Notes: a model not told the origin generated them from the sequence alone. 64,000 bases of DNA from Phocaeicola_A sp963643925 (GCA_963643925.1 CAVINS010000003.1:1-64000); one strand, 5' to 3'. Counted from the stretch's first letter, positions 16,858 to 24,938 are shown. Translations and numbers: made by a program.

Positions 16858-18249
16858 TTAGAGTTGGGAATCAATTATTTCCAATACATTGCTGTCCGAT
16901 GGACGAGCAGCATCGGCGGCAAATATCTTGCCATCTTTGCTGATCATGATGAACCGAGGAATGCCGCTTATGCCCCAAGCCTTCATGAACTTCTGGTACT
17001 CCTCTTTGGAGAGGACATATTGTGACCATTGGGGTTTGTCGGCCTCCAGCTTCTTTAGCCATGCCTTCTGGTTCTGGTCCACGGAGATGCTTATCACCTC
17101 TATCTTGTCATTCCCCTTGTAATGGGCAGCTACTTTTTCGAGGTAAGGAATCTCTGCACAACACGGAGCGCACCAAGTGGCCCAGATGTCCAGGTAGAGG
17201 AACTTTCCAAAGAGGTCGGAGAGTTGACAGGTCGTCCCGTCGGGGCGTGTCAGTGTGGGTGCATAAGGCAGGTCGGCTCCTTTTTGCGTTTTCGTGAGAG
17301 CATCCACCTGACTTTGGTAGGCAACTATCAATTCGGGGTAATCCTTGGCTGCTTGCTGGTAGCTTGCCCAATACTTATTGACATCGCCGTTGTTTGCGGC
17401 GAAGCCGAAGAATGCGTATGCGTTGTAGTGGAGAAGAGACTTCCTGACAGCGGGGTTGGTGATCTCCCTTCGGATGATGTCGAGATTCTCCAAGTAATAT
17501 CCCGTCAAGTCGCCTTCAAAGTTGAAGGGGACCTTTTGCTGAGCCGTCAGCCATGTGATGGAAAGATTGGTGCGGACGTTGATGGGGTCGTTGGGGTTGA
17601 TGCGGGCAATACGTTCGTTATACTCGGGATAATCTGTTGTCTGCTTCCCTTCCTTCTCCGCATCGTCCATGATGAGGCGCAAGCGCTGCCATTCGTACTT
17701 TCCTTCTGCCAGTTTCGTATAGTAGGCTTTCAGCTTTTCGTCCTTGACCAAGGTCAACGCGTCTTTCACACGGTTGTATTCACTATCCAACAATGCTTGG
17801 TATTCAACTGTCGACTTCGCTTGCTCGGAGTCCATGGAGAAGTACTTCATGATGTCGAATGCGTTGGCGAAGACGGAGTTGAACTGGCACAACTCTTTGT
17901 TGTCGTCTGAAAAAGTGGCCTGCAGTTCGCCCTTTTCGTTCACGGACAGTTCGACTACGGCCGTCTTGCCTTTCTCGAGGAAGGCTCCGGCGCAGCCTTT
18001 GTCGGTGCTGATCTCTACCTCGCAAGTGGGGACTGGCATTTCTTCGATATTGAAAGTGAAATTGCCGTCCTTGTCCGGCTCTATTTCCTTGTACACCGTA
18101 TTCTGTATGTCGCCGTCGAAGGTATAGGCCACTTGCACATCTTTCAGATTGGCTTTAATGGATCCTTTCAGCAACTGTGCCTGTGCTTGTTCTGCTAGGA
18201 GTAATGTCAAGCAGCAAAGCACTGATTTGTAAACTCCAAGTCTATTCAT
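16858..18249 (-). CDS. TlpA-like periplasmic thioredoxin-fold protein (TlpA2, CAPC)
   Basis: This 463-residue protein shares the plan of TlpA1: beta-rich DUF4369-like N-terminus, helical middle, and C-terminal TlpA domain (about 330-463). Here the active site is WCAPC (Cys360, Cys363), and the signal peptide ends in an AQAQ type I cleavage site, so it should be soluble in the periplasm and not lipid-anchored. The shared stretch from DGTTC.LSDLFGK to the end is clearly homologous to TlpA1. It is the first gene of the minus-strand operon. On the minus strand upstream I find no TAnnTTTG box, consistent with transcription by the neighbouring ECF sigma factor. Confidence 0.85.
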   Translation of the reverse strand: MNRLGVYKSVLCCLTLLLAEQAQAQLLKGSIKANLKDVQVAYTFDGDIQNTVYKEIEPDKDGNFTFNIEEMPVPTCEVEISTDKGCAGAFLEKGKTAVVELSVNEKGELQATFSDDNKELCQFNSVFANAFDIMKYFSMDSEQAKSTVEYQALLDSEYNRVKDALTLVKDEKLKAYYTKLAEGKYEWQRLRLIMDDAEKEGKQTTDYPEYNERIARINPNDPINVRTNLSITWLTAQQKVPFNFEGDLTGYYLENLDIIRREITNPAVRKSLLHYNAYAFFGFAANNGDVNKYWASYQQAAKDYPELIVAYQSQVDALTKTQKGADLPYAPTLTRPDGTTCQLSDLFGKFLYLDIWATWCAPCCAEIPYLEKVAAHYKGNDKIEVISISVDQNQKAWLKKLEADKPQWSQYVLSKEEYQKFMKAWGISGIPRFIMISKDGKIFAADAARPSDSNVLEIIDSQL

Positions 18250-18369
18250 AAACTCTGTCTATTATGGTTATTAGTTATCATTTACTATAAACACGCAAAA
18301 GAGTTTGTTTGGTATACGAGAAAACGCAATTTTTCTCTCACGAGGAACATAATGTTGGCTGGAAATGCT

Positions 18370-18377
18370 TACTTTTG
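18370..18377 (+). promoter_or_regulatory. -7 element of the ECF sigma gene
   Basis: TACTTTTG matches TAnnTTTG. It lies inside the longest open frame (ATG at 18365), so the true start must be downstream, at 18386 or 18395. That leaves almost no 5' leader. No clear -33 box at the standard distance. Confidence 0.55.
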
Positions 18378-18385
18378 TACATCAA

Positions 18386-18967
18386 ATGAAGAAGATGGAG
18401 ATTTACGAGTACATATTCCAGGAGTTCAAGAAGGGGCGCCTCGCGTCCTTTTATGAAAAGATGTACCCGGAATTGTTGTCTTACACCACACGCCTGTTGG
18501 GTGAGGACTTCGCTTTCCTTTCCGAGGATTGTGTGCAGGATGTAGTCTTCCAGACCTACCAGCGGAAGGACACTTTCACTTCGCTCCTGCAGTGGAAGAT
18601 ATTCCTTTACACTTGTGTCCGCAACAAAGCCATCAGTGTGTTGCGCAAAGGGCAGGCCCAACGGAACTATCTCTCTCAGGTGGAGGAGGGTGAGGATGAT
18701 TTCTCTGTCAGTTTCATCGAGCAGGAGACCATCACACTTGTCTATGAGGCCATCAATGCTTTGCCGCAGAAATACAAGACCATCTTTGAGATGAGCTTCG
18801 AGCATGGACTGAAGAATGCGGAGATTGCCCAAGCCCTGCAAGTGGCGGAAATTACCGTCAAGAAACAGAAAAGTAAGATGATAGAGATGATTCGTCTCGA
18901 CTTGCAACGTAAAATGGACAAAGAGTTGCTCTGCGTCCTGTTGGGGGTATTCGAGAGCTCTCTCTGA
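18386..18967 (+). CDS. ECF RNA polymerase sigma-70 factor
   Basis: This protein of about 193 residues has sigma region 2 (about 20-85, with LSEDCVQDVVFQTYQRK and the LYTCVRNKAISVLRK segment) and region 4 (about 120-180, with ALPQKYKTIFEMSFEHGLKNAEIAQ and VAEITVKKQKSKM as the helix-turn-helix). It belongs to the Bacteroidetes SusC/FecR-linked ECF group. An upstream ATG at 18365 precedes the promoter box, so 18386 (or 18395) is the likely start. It is divergent from the TlpA2-FecR-SusC-SusD-TlpA1 operon across a gap of about 136 bp and should drive it when FecR is released. Confidence 0.92.
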   Translation: MKKMEIYEYIFQEFKKGRLASFYEKMYPELLSYTTRLLGEDFAFLSEDCVQDVVFQTYQRKDTFTSLLQWKIFLYTCVRNKAISVLRKGQAQRNYLSQVEEGEDDFSVSFIEQETITLVYEAINALPQKYKTIFEMSFEHGLKNAEIAQALQVAEITVKKQKSKMIEMIRLDLQRKMDKELLCVLLGVFESSL

Positions 18968-19013
18968 TGGCAACCTTCTCTTCACACTTGTCCTGCTCTC
19001 CACGTTTGCGTCA

Positions 19014-19691
19014 TCAGTACGCCACTCCCCACGTCTTCATCCCCTCTTTGTAGGTGTTGACTCTGATGAAGATGGAGTCGCCACTCTGCAGCGCATAGTC
19101 GCTCAGCTCTATGGACATGTAGGTCTTTTGCTCGTAGGCCTCGTAGTCGCCGTTTTGGTTGTGATGGAGCAGCAGATGGAGTTTCTTGCCGGAGCCTTCT
19201 TCCACAAGGCGTTCCTCGATGATGGTGTAGGTGTGCGAGATGTTTTGCACCATGGGCAACAGTACCATATTGAGGTATGATCCGCCTCGCCAGATGCTTT
19301 GCACCTCCAGCGGGTCGGTCTTGATTTCTCCCTTCACGCGGTCTTCCGGTGTGGGCTTGCCGCTGAGCGTCAGCTTGATGGAGTAGAGCCGCGCCCCCTT
19401 GGTATGTTTGGTTGAGGTGGCTTTTTCGTACACGCACAGGGCACGATAGAGGGCATCCGTGTTCAGCTTGTCGGCATTGATCCGATTCTCGGCTACGTAG
19501 GTAGTCCCTTCGTCGGTGGTGATGTAGTCGATGTAACCATCCGTGGCAACGTGGATGTCCACAAGCTCGGTGAGTACGGACGGATAGACATAGCCGTCGT
19601 CATCGTCGTCGCTCGAGCAAGATGTGCAGAACAGGGCCATCGCCAGCGTACTATATATAATAAGGTATAGCCCTCTGAATTGTTTCATCAT
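19014..19691 (-). CDS. NigD-like lipoprotein
   Basis: This 225-residue secreted lipoprotein has a signal peptide ending CTSC (Cys25) followed by an acidic SSDDDDD linker, then a small beta-rich domain (about 35-90) and a larger C-terminal beta domain (about 95-225). The pattern matches the Bacteroidales NigD-like family; no enzyme motif is seen. Two adjacent ATGs exist; the one used overlaps the end of the acyltransferase gene by 4 bp, which suggests coupling. It is last in the PASTA-RluD-Ddl-acyltransferase group and converges on the ECF sigma gene. Function is not established. Confidence 0.7.
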   Translation of the reverse strand: MMKQFRGLYLIIYSTLAMALFCTSCSSDDDDDGYVYPSVLTELVDIHVATDGYIDYITTDEGTTYVAENRINADKLNTDALYRALCVYEKATSTKHTKGARLYSIKLTLSGKPTPEDRVKGEIKTDPLEVQSIWRGGSYLNMVLLPMVQNISHTYTIIEERLVEEGSGKKLHLLLHHNQNGDYEAYEQKTYMSIELSDYALQSGDSIFIRVNTYKEGMKTWGVAY

Positions 19692-20839
19692 TCGGTGGCT
19701 GCTAACTGGTTTATCAATGGATTGGCGTACATGGCCAATATCTTGTCGCGCAGGAAGGGAACATCCTTGTTGGGCAGGTCAATCTTGTTGATCTGTCTCT
19801 CCATGTAGGTCTCGAACCGTTGCTTCTCTTCCGCCGTATAATGGTCGGTGAACCGCTGCTCGTTCTTCCATAGGTCGTAGGCCACATAGTTGCCGGCAAA
19901 TATGCGGTAGTTGGCGTGGATGCCTTTGTCGATGGTGGCGGTCACTTGTGCGAACAGTTCCTGCTTGTTGAGGTTGGTGTCCATCTTCTCGAGGGCCGGA
20001 TTGATGCACGGAGCCGTTTGGAAGTGGATGCGGCCCTTGTAGCCGAACAGTCCGGTCTTCATGTTGTTCAGGTCGTCGTCCATACTCTTCTTGAACTCCG
20101 GGTCGTCCCGCTTCTGCTGGAACTCCTTCGCCTTGAGGAAGTCACAGGGGTCGTATTCGTACGAGATGGCTAGCGGCACGATGTTGAGGTCGCTCAGACG
20201 TTCCGTTACATTGCCGTTGCCTCCAAGGGTGAGCATCTTCAGCACGCTGTCCTGCGTACGGTCGTTGGAGTCCTTGGCTCGCCCTTCGCGTTGGGCAATC
20301 CACACGTTCTCGTGTTTTTCGTTGATGGCGAAGTGGATGTAGCGCGACATGCGTGATGAGGCTTCCAGCATCTGTCGCATGGAGAGGGCGCGCTGTACGA
20401 TGAACGACTTGTTGATACGCACCAGCTTCTTTATCCACGGATAGATGAGTAAGTTGTCGCCGATGGCAATCTCCACCGTGTTCATCCCATTGTCCACCAA
20501 CAGCACGGAGAGGAACCCCGAGTCGAGGATGATGTCCCGATGGTTGGAGATGAAGGTGTGGTTCATCCCTGTTCCCAGTACGGTGGAGAGGTCGCCCGTC
20601 AGTCCGTCGCTGTGTTGTTTGACGATATTCCAAAGGAAATCATAGCAAAAAGCCTTCTGGAATTCCAGGTTTGTCTTGCACTGCCGCATCTTGGCGGCAA
20701 TCAGGTCGAAAGGGACTTGTGGCATTACCAATCCCATCACTTGCCTGAACGCAGGGTCGGCAATCAGCTCCTCGTACACCTGAGGCAACTCTTCCGGGGT
20801 GTAGGGCCGTATCTCTTTGAATTCTTCGGGGATATTCAT
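19688..20839 (-). CDS. PlsC-like acyltransferase
   Basis: This 383-residue protein resembles glycerol-phosphate or lysophosphatidate acyltransferases. The catalytic region shows ISNHRDIILDSG (His100) and, about 90 residues later, the substrate motif WIAQREGRAKDSND. There is no obvious transmembrane segment, so peripheral membrane binding is likely. The C-terminal half (about 230-383) is family-specific and helical. It starts 5 bp after ddl, in a group concerned with the cell envelope. It probably acylates a phospholipid precursor or another lipid acceptor; the acceptor cannot be deduced. Confidence 0.8.
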   Translation of the reverse strand: MNIPEEFKEIRPYTPEELPQVYEELIADPAFRQVMGLVMPQVPFDLIAAKMRQCKTNLEFQKAFCYDFLWNIVKQHSDGLTGDLSTVLGTGMNHTFISNHRDIILDSGFLSVLLVDNGMNTVEIAIGDNLLIYPWIKKLVRINKSFIVQRALSMRQMLEASSRMSRYIHFAINEKHENVWIAQREGRAKDSNDRTQDSVLKMLTLGGNGNVTERLSDLNIVPLAISYEYDPCDFLKAKEFQQKRDDPEFKKSMDDDLNNMKTGLFGYKGRIHFQTAPCINPALEKMDTNLNKQELFAQVTATIDKGIHANYRIFAGNYVAYDLWKNEQRFTDHYTAEEKQRFETYMERQINKIDLPNKDVPFLRDKILAMYANPLINQLAATE

Positions 20840-20844
20840 AGCTC

Positions 20845-21819
20845 TCAGAATTTGTTCTCAATAATGTCTGTCAGCACGTCCTTGATGTCGAGCCCGGCAG
20901 CCCGCACCTGTTGCGGAATGAAGCTGGTGGCCGTCATTCCCGGTGTGGTGTTTATCTCCAGCAAGTTTACTTTCTCGCCCTCAGTGATGATGTAGTCCAC
21001 CCGGATGATGCCCGAGCAGCCCAGTATGTCGTAGATGGCGGATGTGATGAGCTTCACGCGCTCGGTGGTGTCGTCGCTCAGGCGGGCAGGGGTAATTTCC
21101 TGCACCTGTCCGTTGTACTTGGCATCGTAGTCGAAGAACTCGTTGCTGGTAACCACCTCGGTGATGGGGAACACCACCTCTTTATCCTTGGTCTTGTAGC
21201 AACCGCAGGTAATCTCGGTACCCTTCATGAAAGCCTCTATCATTACCTCGTCCGACTCGTGGAAAGCCTTCTCGATGGCAGGTTGTATCTGCTCCTCGGT
21301 CTTCACCTTCGTCACACCAAAGCTGGAGCCTCCGGCATTGGGCTTCACGAAGCAGGGGAGTCCGATCTTCTCTTTCACTTCGTCGTTGGTAATCTCGAAT
21401 CCCTTGCGCACTATCAGCGACTCGGACACACGGATGCCGAAGCCTTTCAGATATTGGTTCAGCGTGAACTTGTTGAACGTCATGGCCGACACCAGGACGT
21501 TGCACGACGAGTAGGGCAGGCCTATCAGGTCGAAGTAGCCCTGCAGGATTCCGTTCTCGCCCGGAGTGCCGTGGATGGTGATGTAGGCGAAGTCGAACGC
21601 TGTCTTTTGTCCGTTGTGGCTGAAACTGAAATCGTTGCGGTCTATGGGCTCTCTGCTGCCATCGGCCATTACGGCTTCCCACCGGTGACCCTCTATCTCT
21701 ACGATATAAAGGTTGTATCTTTCTTTGTCCATGAAAGAGTAAAGTCCCTGGGCGCTGCGAAGGGAAACGGGAAGTTCGGAAGAATCTCCTCCTGCTACAA
21801 TGGCTATAGTACGTTTCAT
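20845..21819 (-). CDS. ddl: D-alanine--D-alanine ligase
   Basis: This 324-residue ATP-grasp enzyme joins two D-alanines for peptidoglycan precursor synthesis. The N-terminal domain begins with RTIAIVAGGDSSE, the ATP-binding loop is KPNAGGSSFGVTKVK, and the C-terminal part carries IRVDYIITEGEKVNLLEINTTPGMT with the metal-binding Glu and Asn. The central domain includes the EVMIEAFMKGTEITCG strand. Size and motifs are standard. It lies 17 bp after rluD and 5 bp before the acyltransferase gene on the same strand, part of a conserved Bacteroidales grouping with the PASTA protein. Confidence 0.95.
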   Translation of the reverse strand: MKRTIAIVAGGDSSELPVSLRSAQGLYSFMDKERYNLYIVEIEGHRWEAVMADGSREPIDRNDFSFSHNGQKTAFDFAYITIHGTPGENGILQGYFDLIGLPYSSCNVLVSAMTFNKFTLNQYLKGFGIRVSESLIVRKGFEITNDEVKEKIGLPCFVKPNAGGSSFGVTKVKTEEQIQPAIEKAFHESDEVMIEAFMKGTEITCGCYKTKDKEVVFPITEVVTSNEFFDYDAKYNGQVQEITPARLSDDTTERVKLITSAIYDILGCSGIIRVDYIITEGEKVNLLEINTTPGMTATSFIPQQVRAAGLDIKDVLTDIIENKF

Positions 21820-21836
21820 TTTGTATCTAAGTTTAT

Positions 21837-22910
21837 TTATTCGTCTCTGTTACTAATGTAAGTTCTCCACTTGTCGAGCAACGTCAGCATGTCCTGTGGC
21901 AGCTCGGAGGTGAAGAACATCTCTTGTCCTGTGCGGGGATGCACAAACCCCAGCGTCTTGGCGTGGAGCGCCTGTCGGGGGCACACTGCGAAGCAGTTGT
22001 TGACGAACTGCTTGTACTTGGCGAAGTGGGTGCCTTTCAGTATCTCGTTGCCACCGTAGCGTTCGTCGTTGAACAGCGGGTGGCCGATGTGTTTCATGTG
22101 TACGCGGATCTGGTGTGTGCGTCCGGTTTCCAGCACACATTCCACGAAGGTGACGTAGCCGATGCGCTCCAGCACATGATAGTGGGTGACGGCGTGCTTG
22201 CCAATCTCCGGGTCGGCGAAGACGGCCATCTGCAGGCGGTCCTTCGGGTTGCGTGCGATGTTGCCTTCTATCGTGCCGTTATCCTGGTCGATGATGCCCC
22301 ACACCAGAGCGTTGTACTGCCGCTTGGTGGTCTTGTTGAAGAACTGCAACCCCAGCTTTGTCTTTGCCTCCGGTGTCTTGGCCACCACCAGCAGACCCGA
22401 CGTGTCCTTGTCGATGCGGTGAACGAGTCCCACTTGCGGGTCGTTGGGGTCGTAGTCGGGGTTGTCCTTCAGATGCCAGGCGATGGCGTTGACAAGTGTG
22501 CCGTGGTAGTTGCCGCATCCGGGATGCACCACCAGTCCGGCAGGCTTGTTGACCACCATCAGGTCGTCGTCCTCGTAGACGATGTCCAGTGGGATATCCT
22601 CGGGGGTGATGTCGTTCTCGTAGCGCGGGCGGTTCATCATCACCGTCAGCACATCCTTCGGCTTCACCTTGTAGTTGCTTTTCACCGGCACGCCGTTGGC
22701 CATGATGAATCCCGCGTCGGCCGCTTTCTGTATGCGGTTGCGGGAGGCATTGACGATGCGTTCGAACAGATACTTGTCGATGCGGACCGGCACTTGGCCT
22801 TTGTCCACCACCACACGGAAGTGTTCGTACAGCTCCGGTCCGTCGGCGGTCAGCTCCACCTCTTCGGACAGGTCGTCCATCTCGTCAAACAACTCTTCTT
22901 CGTCTTCCAT
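21837..22910 (-). CDS. rluD: RluD/RluA-family 23S rRNA pseudouridine synthase
   Basis: This 357-residue enzyme should isomerise uridines in 23S rRNA helix 69. A short acidic N-terminal extension (1-25) precedes an S4 RNA-binding domain (about 40-100, VRIDKYLFERIVNASRNRIQ). The catalytic domain includes HRIDKDTSGLLV with the nucleophile Asp167 and the TGRTHQIRVHMKHIGHP motif typical of RluA-type enzymes. The RluD assignment rests on the S4 domain and context, not on a direct comparison. It begins 6 bp after the PASTA gene and is followed by ddl. Confidence 0.9.
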   Translation of the reverse strand: MEDEEELFDEMDDLSEEVELTADGPELYEHFRVVVDKGQVPVRIDKYLFERIVNASRNRIQKAADAGFIMANGVPVKSNYKVKPKDVLTVMMNRPRYENDITPEDIPLDIVYEDDDLMVVNKPAGLVVHPGCGNYHGTLVNAIAWHLKDNPDYDPNDPQVGLVHRIDKDTSGLLVVAKTPEAKTKLGLQFFNKTTKRQYNALVWGIIDQDNGTIEGNIARNPKDRLQMAVFADPEIGKHAVTHYHVLERIGYVTFVECVLETGRTHQIRVHMKHIGHPLFNDERYGGNEILKGTHFAKYKQFVNNCFAVCPRQALHAKTLGFVHPRTGQEMFFTSELPQDMLTLLDKWRTYISNRDE

Positions 22911-22916
22911 AATCCG

Positions 22917-23579
22917 TCAGAACCAAGAATCCTCAACGTAGGGAATGGTGTCTATGTCGTCAGCACCACGTTTGCCGGTTCCTATTTGAAGGTCCAGGCT
23001 GTCGAGCTCCATGTCGTCCAACATCAGGTCGTTGTTGCCCACCACCAGCACCAGCTTGGCGCCGACGGGCACTTTCGCTCCGGTAGCCAGTTGCAGGCCT
23101 CTGTATTTTACGCCGTAGACCCAATCCGTCTCTCCCTGGATGAACTCGTTCTCGCCCAGAGTGAAGCCGGAAGCGCTCACCTTGGCCTGCGCCTCACGCA
23201 GCGAGCAGTTGTCGATGATGTCCGGAATGGCGCGCAGAGGCACGCTGTTGGTATTGATGGTGACGTAGATGCGGTGATTCTGTTTCACCCTGGCGCCGAT
23301 GGCGGGATTCTGTTCGATGATGCAGCCGTAGGGGTATCCCGAGACGTAGGTAGAGTCGATGACGGACATCTCCAGCCCGTCGGCTTTCAGTCGGGCTTCG
23401 GCTTCGTTCAGTGAGAGGCCTTTCAGATCGGGCACCTCGATGCCCGTTCCGTGTTGGGTGTAGACATCCAGCCACTTGAGAGCTGCCACCATAGCGATGA
23501 CAACAAACAGGCACATCCCTAAGATGTTGAGCCAAAAGAATTTGTTGCTTTTGAATGAGAAGAATTCTTTTTTCGTCAT
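22917..23579 (-). CDS. Membrane-anchored PASTA-domain protein
   Basis: This 220-residue protein has a short cytoplasmic N-terminus, one transmembrane segment (about 14-36) and two or more PASTA repeats in the periplasm (about 45-110 and 115-185, with VPDLKGLSLNEAEARLK and the IIEQNPAIGARVK motif). PASTA domains often bind peptidoglycan or lipid II-like ligands. In Gram-positives they are usually fused to Ser/Thr kinases or penicillin-binding proteins; here there is no catalytic domain. It heads the rluD-ddl group, which makes a link to cell-wall synthesis plausible. Confidence 0.85.
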   Translation of the reverse strand: MTKKEFFSFKSNKFFWLNILGMCLFVVIAMVAALKWLDVYTQHGTGIEVPDLKGLSLNEAEARLKADGLEMSVIDSTYVSGYPYGCIIEQNPAIGARVKQNHRIYVTINTNSVPLRAIPDIIDNCSLREAQAKVSASGFTLGENEFIQGETDWVYGVKYRGLQLATGAKVPVGAKLVLVVGNNDLMLDDMELDSLDLQIGTGKRGADDIDTIPYVEDSWF

Positions 23580-23626
23580 AAGCCGTACTTTCTATGTAAA
23601 TCTAGTGTGACACTGTCTATAGGTTG

Positions 23627-23634
23627 CAAAGATA
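23627..23634 (-). promoter_or_regulatory. -7 element upstream of the PASTA gene
   Basis: On the minus strand TATCTTTG matches TAnnTTTG, 47 bp upstream of the start at 23579. A weak TTG (23657-23659) lies 22 bp further upstream. Confidence 0.6.
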
Positions 23635-23764
23635 ATCGAAATCGGAGACAGGATACCAAGCTTATCCCAAATATTTTACTCAGTAGCGGTTTGCTTTACC
23701 TCAAACCGCAGTGTTGCTGCTTGAAAGATAAGCCTGGACTCGAACACTGATGACCCAAAGCTTA

Positions 23765-23832
23765 AGTGCCGGCGAAGTACTACTTCAAGTGCCAATGAAG
23801 TACTACTTCAATGGCTGTAGAGGTATACTTCA
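23765..23832. repeat. Array C: three tandem 22-23-bp units with dyads
   Basis: Units start at 23765, 23788 and 23811 (23, 23 and 22 bp). The first two are nearly identical (AGTGCC, 4 variable bases, then AAGTACTACTTCA); the third is diverged but keeps the TACTTCA end. Each holds a dyad TGAAGTA/TACTTCA around one central base, and joined units form a second dyad TTCA...TGAA. It lies between the rpmH terminator and the PASTA promoter, both minus strand. Nothing else is seen in 23635-23880. Confidence 0.75.
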
Positions 23833-23880
23833 ATTATCGATGGGCTGACGCTCTCCGGTGCGCCATCCTAGCCGCGTATA

Positions 23881-23936
23881 AAAACAAAAAGGAGCAAAGG
23901 CACGCTGCTGCGAAACCTTTACCCCTTTGTCTCCTT
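23881..23936 (-). terminator. Terminator of rpmH
   Basis: AAGGAGCAAAGG (23889-23900) pairs with CCTTTGTCTCCTT (23924-23936) with one bulge. On the minus strand the stem is followed by a T-rich run (AAAACAAAAA on plus, 23881-23890). It lies 19 bp past the rpmH stop. Confidence 0.8.
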
Positions 23937-23954
23937 TACCGAAGGCGAGGCGGA

Positions 23955-24110
23955 TTATTTTCCGTTGTACTCGTCAGATACGGTTAATTTCTTGCGGCCT
24001 TTTGCACGACGTGCGGCCAATACGCGACGACCGTTAGCGGTAGCCATTCTCTCACGGAAACCGTGTTTGTTTTTTCTCTTTCTGTTAGAGGGCTGAAATG
24101 TTCTTTTCAT
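23955..24110 (-). CDS. rpmH: 50S ribosomal protein L34
   Basis: A 51-residue, highly basic protein beginning MKRTFQPSNRKRKNKHGFRE with the L34 core FRERMATANGRRVLAARRAKGRKKL is readable on the minus strand. L34 is a small protein of the large ribosomal subunit. A good promoter lies at 24158-24188 and a terminator at 23881-23936, so it is a single-gene unit. The C-terminal SDEYNGK tail is slightly longer than in E. coli (46 residues). No rnpA or dnaA neighbour is present, unlike the arrangement in many other bacteria. Confidence 0.95.
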   Translation of the reverse strand: MKRTFQPSNRKRKNKHGFRERMATANGRRVLAARRAKGRKKLTVSDEYNGK

Positions 24111-24157
24111 CTTTGTATGTTTTTGATTTTCTATTTATTTCACATCAATTTGGGCTG

Positions 24158-24188
24158 CAAAGATAGAGGCTTTTTTTAAATAAAACAA
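24158..24188 (-). promoter_or_regulatory. Promoter of rpmH
   Basis: On the minus strand a TTG (24186-24188) and TATCTTTG (24158-24165) are separated by 20 bp, matching the Bacteroides consensus. Confidence 0.8.
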
Positions 24189-24215
24189 TAGTGAGACTCA
24201 TTTTTGGGCAAAACT

Positions 24216-24246
24216 TTTGTGTTTTTTGCACAATTGATTACTTTTG
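24216..24246 (+). promoter_or_regulatory. Promoter of efp
   Basis: TTTG (24216-24219), a 19-bp spacer and TACTTTTG (24239-24246) match the Bacteroides consensus. The transcript would have a leader of roughly 65 nt before the ATG at 24317. Confidence 0.8.
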
Positions 24247-24316
24247 CAGCCGTTATGAATCGTCGTACCGACGTGGACTGAATTTATAATCAAAAACATA
24301 TATAAGAGAACATAGT

Positions 24317-24883
24317 ATGATTAATGCTCAAGACATTAAAATCGGAACAGCAATCCGTATGGATGGTAAGCTGTATTTCTGTATTGACTTCCTGCACGTT
24401 AAGCCGGGCAAGGGAAATACATTCATGCGTACAAAACTGAAAGATGTGGTGAACGGTTACGTTCTGGAACGTCGCTTCAACATCGGTGAGAAGCTGGAGG
24501 ATGTCCGTGTGGAGCGCCGCCCTTATCAGTATCTCTATCAAGAGGGTGATGAGTATATCTTCATGAATCAGGAGACTTTTGACCAAGTTCCTATCGCACG
24601 CGACCAGATTACGGGTGTTGACTTCCTGACCGAAGGAATGGTTATCGATGTTGTTTCCGACGCTACTTCTGAAACAATCCTCTACGGCGAGCTGCCTGTG
24701 AAGGTTCGTCTGAAGGTGACCTATACAGAGCCAGGCTTGAAAGGCGACACGGCTACCAACACACTGAAGCCTGCCACTGTGGAGTCGGGCGCTGAGGTTC
24801 GCGTACCTTTGTTCATCAACGAGGGCGAGACCATCGAAATCGACACACGCGACGGTTCTTACGTAGGTCGTGTAAAAGCATAA
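24317..24883 (+). CDS. efp: Elongation factor P
   Basis: This 188-residue factor relieves ribosome stalling at polyproline stretches. It has the three beta-barrel domains of EF-P: a KOW-like N-terminal domain (1-65), a central domain (about 68-128) and a C-terminal OB domain (about 130-188, ending in the conserved ETIEIDTRDGSYVGRVKA segment). The loop that contacts the peptidyl-transferase centre reads KPGKGN with Lys32 at the tip, i.e. lysine and not the arginine used by the EarP-modified group. No modification enzyme gene is adjacent. It is a single-gene unit with its own promoter. Confidence 0.96.
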   Translation: MINAQDIKIGTAIRMDGKLYFCIDFLHVKPGKGNTFMRTKLKDVVNGYVLERRFNIGEKLEDVRVERRPYQYLYQEGDEYIFMNQETFDQVPIARDQITGVDFLTEGMVIDVVSDATSETILYGELPVKVRLKVTYTEPGLKGDTATNTLKPATVESGAEVRVPLFINEGETIEIDTRDGSYVGRVKA

Positions 24884-24938
24884 GTCGGGACGCCGTCCCA
24901 TAACGCCTCTCGGCGGCGACGGATCTGACGAAACAACG

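Noticed and set aside
21924..23414. Plus-strand ORF of 496 codons
   Set aside because: It is antisense to rluD and the PASTA gene, both strongly supported; no domain signature is seen.
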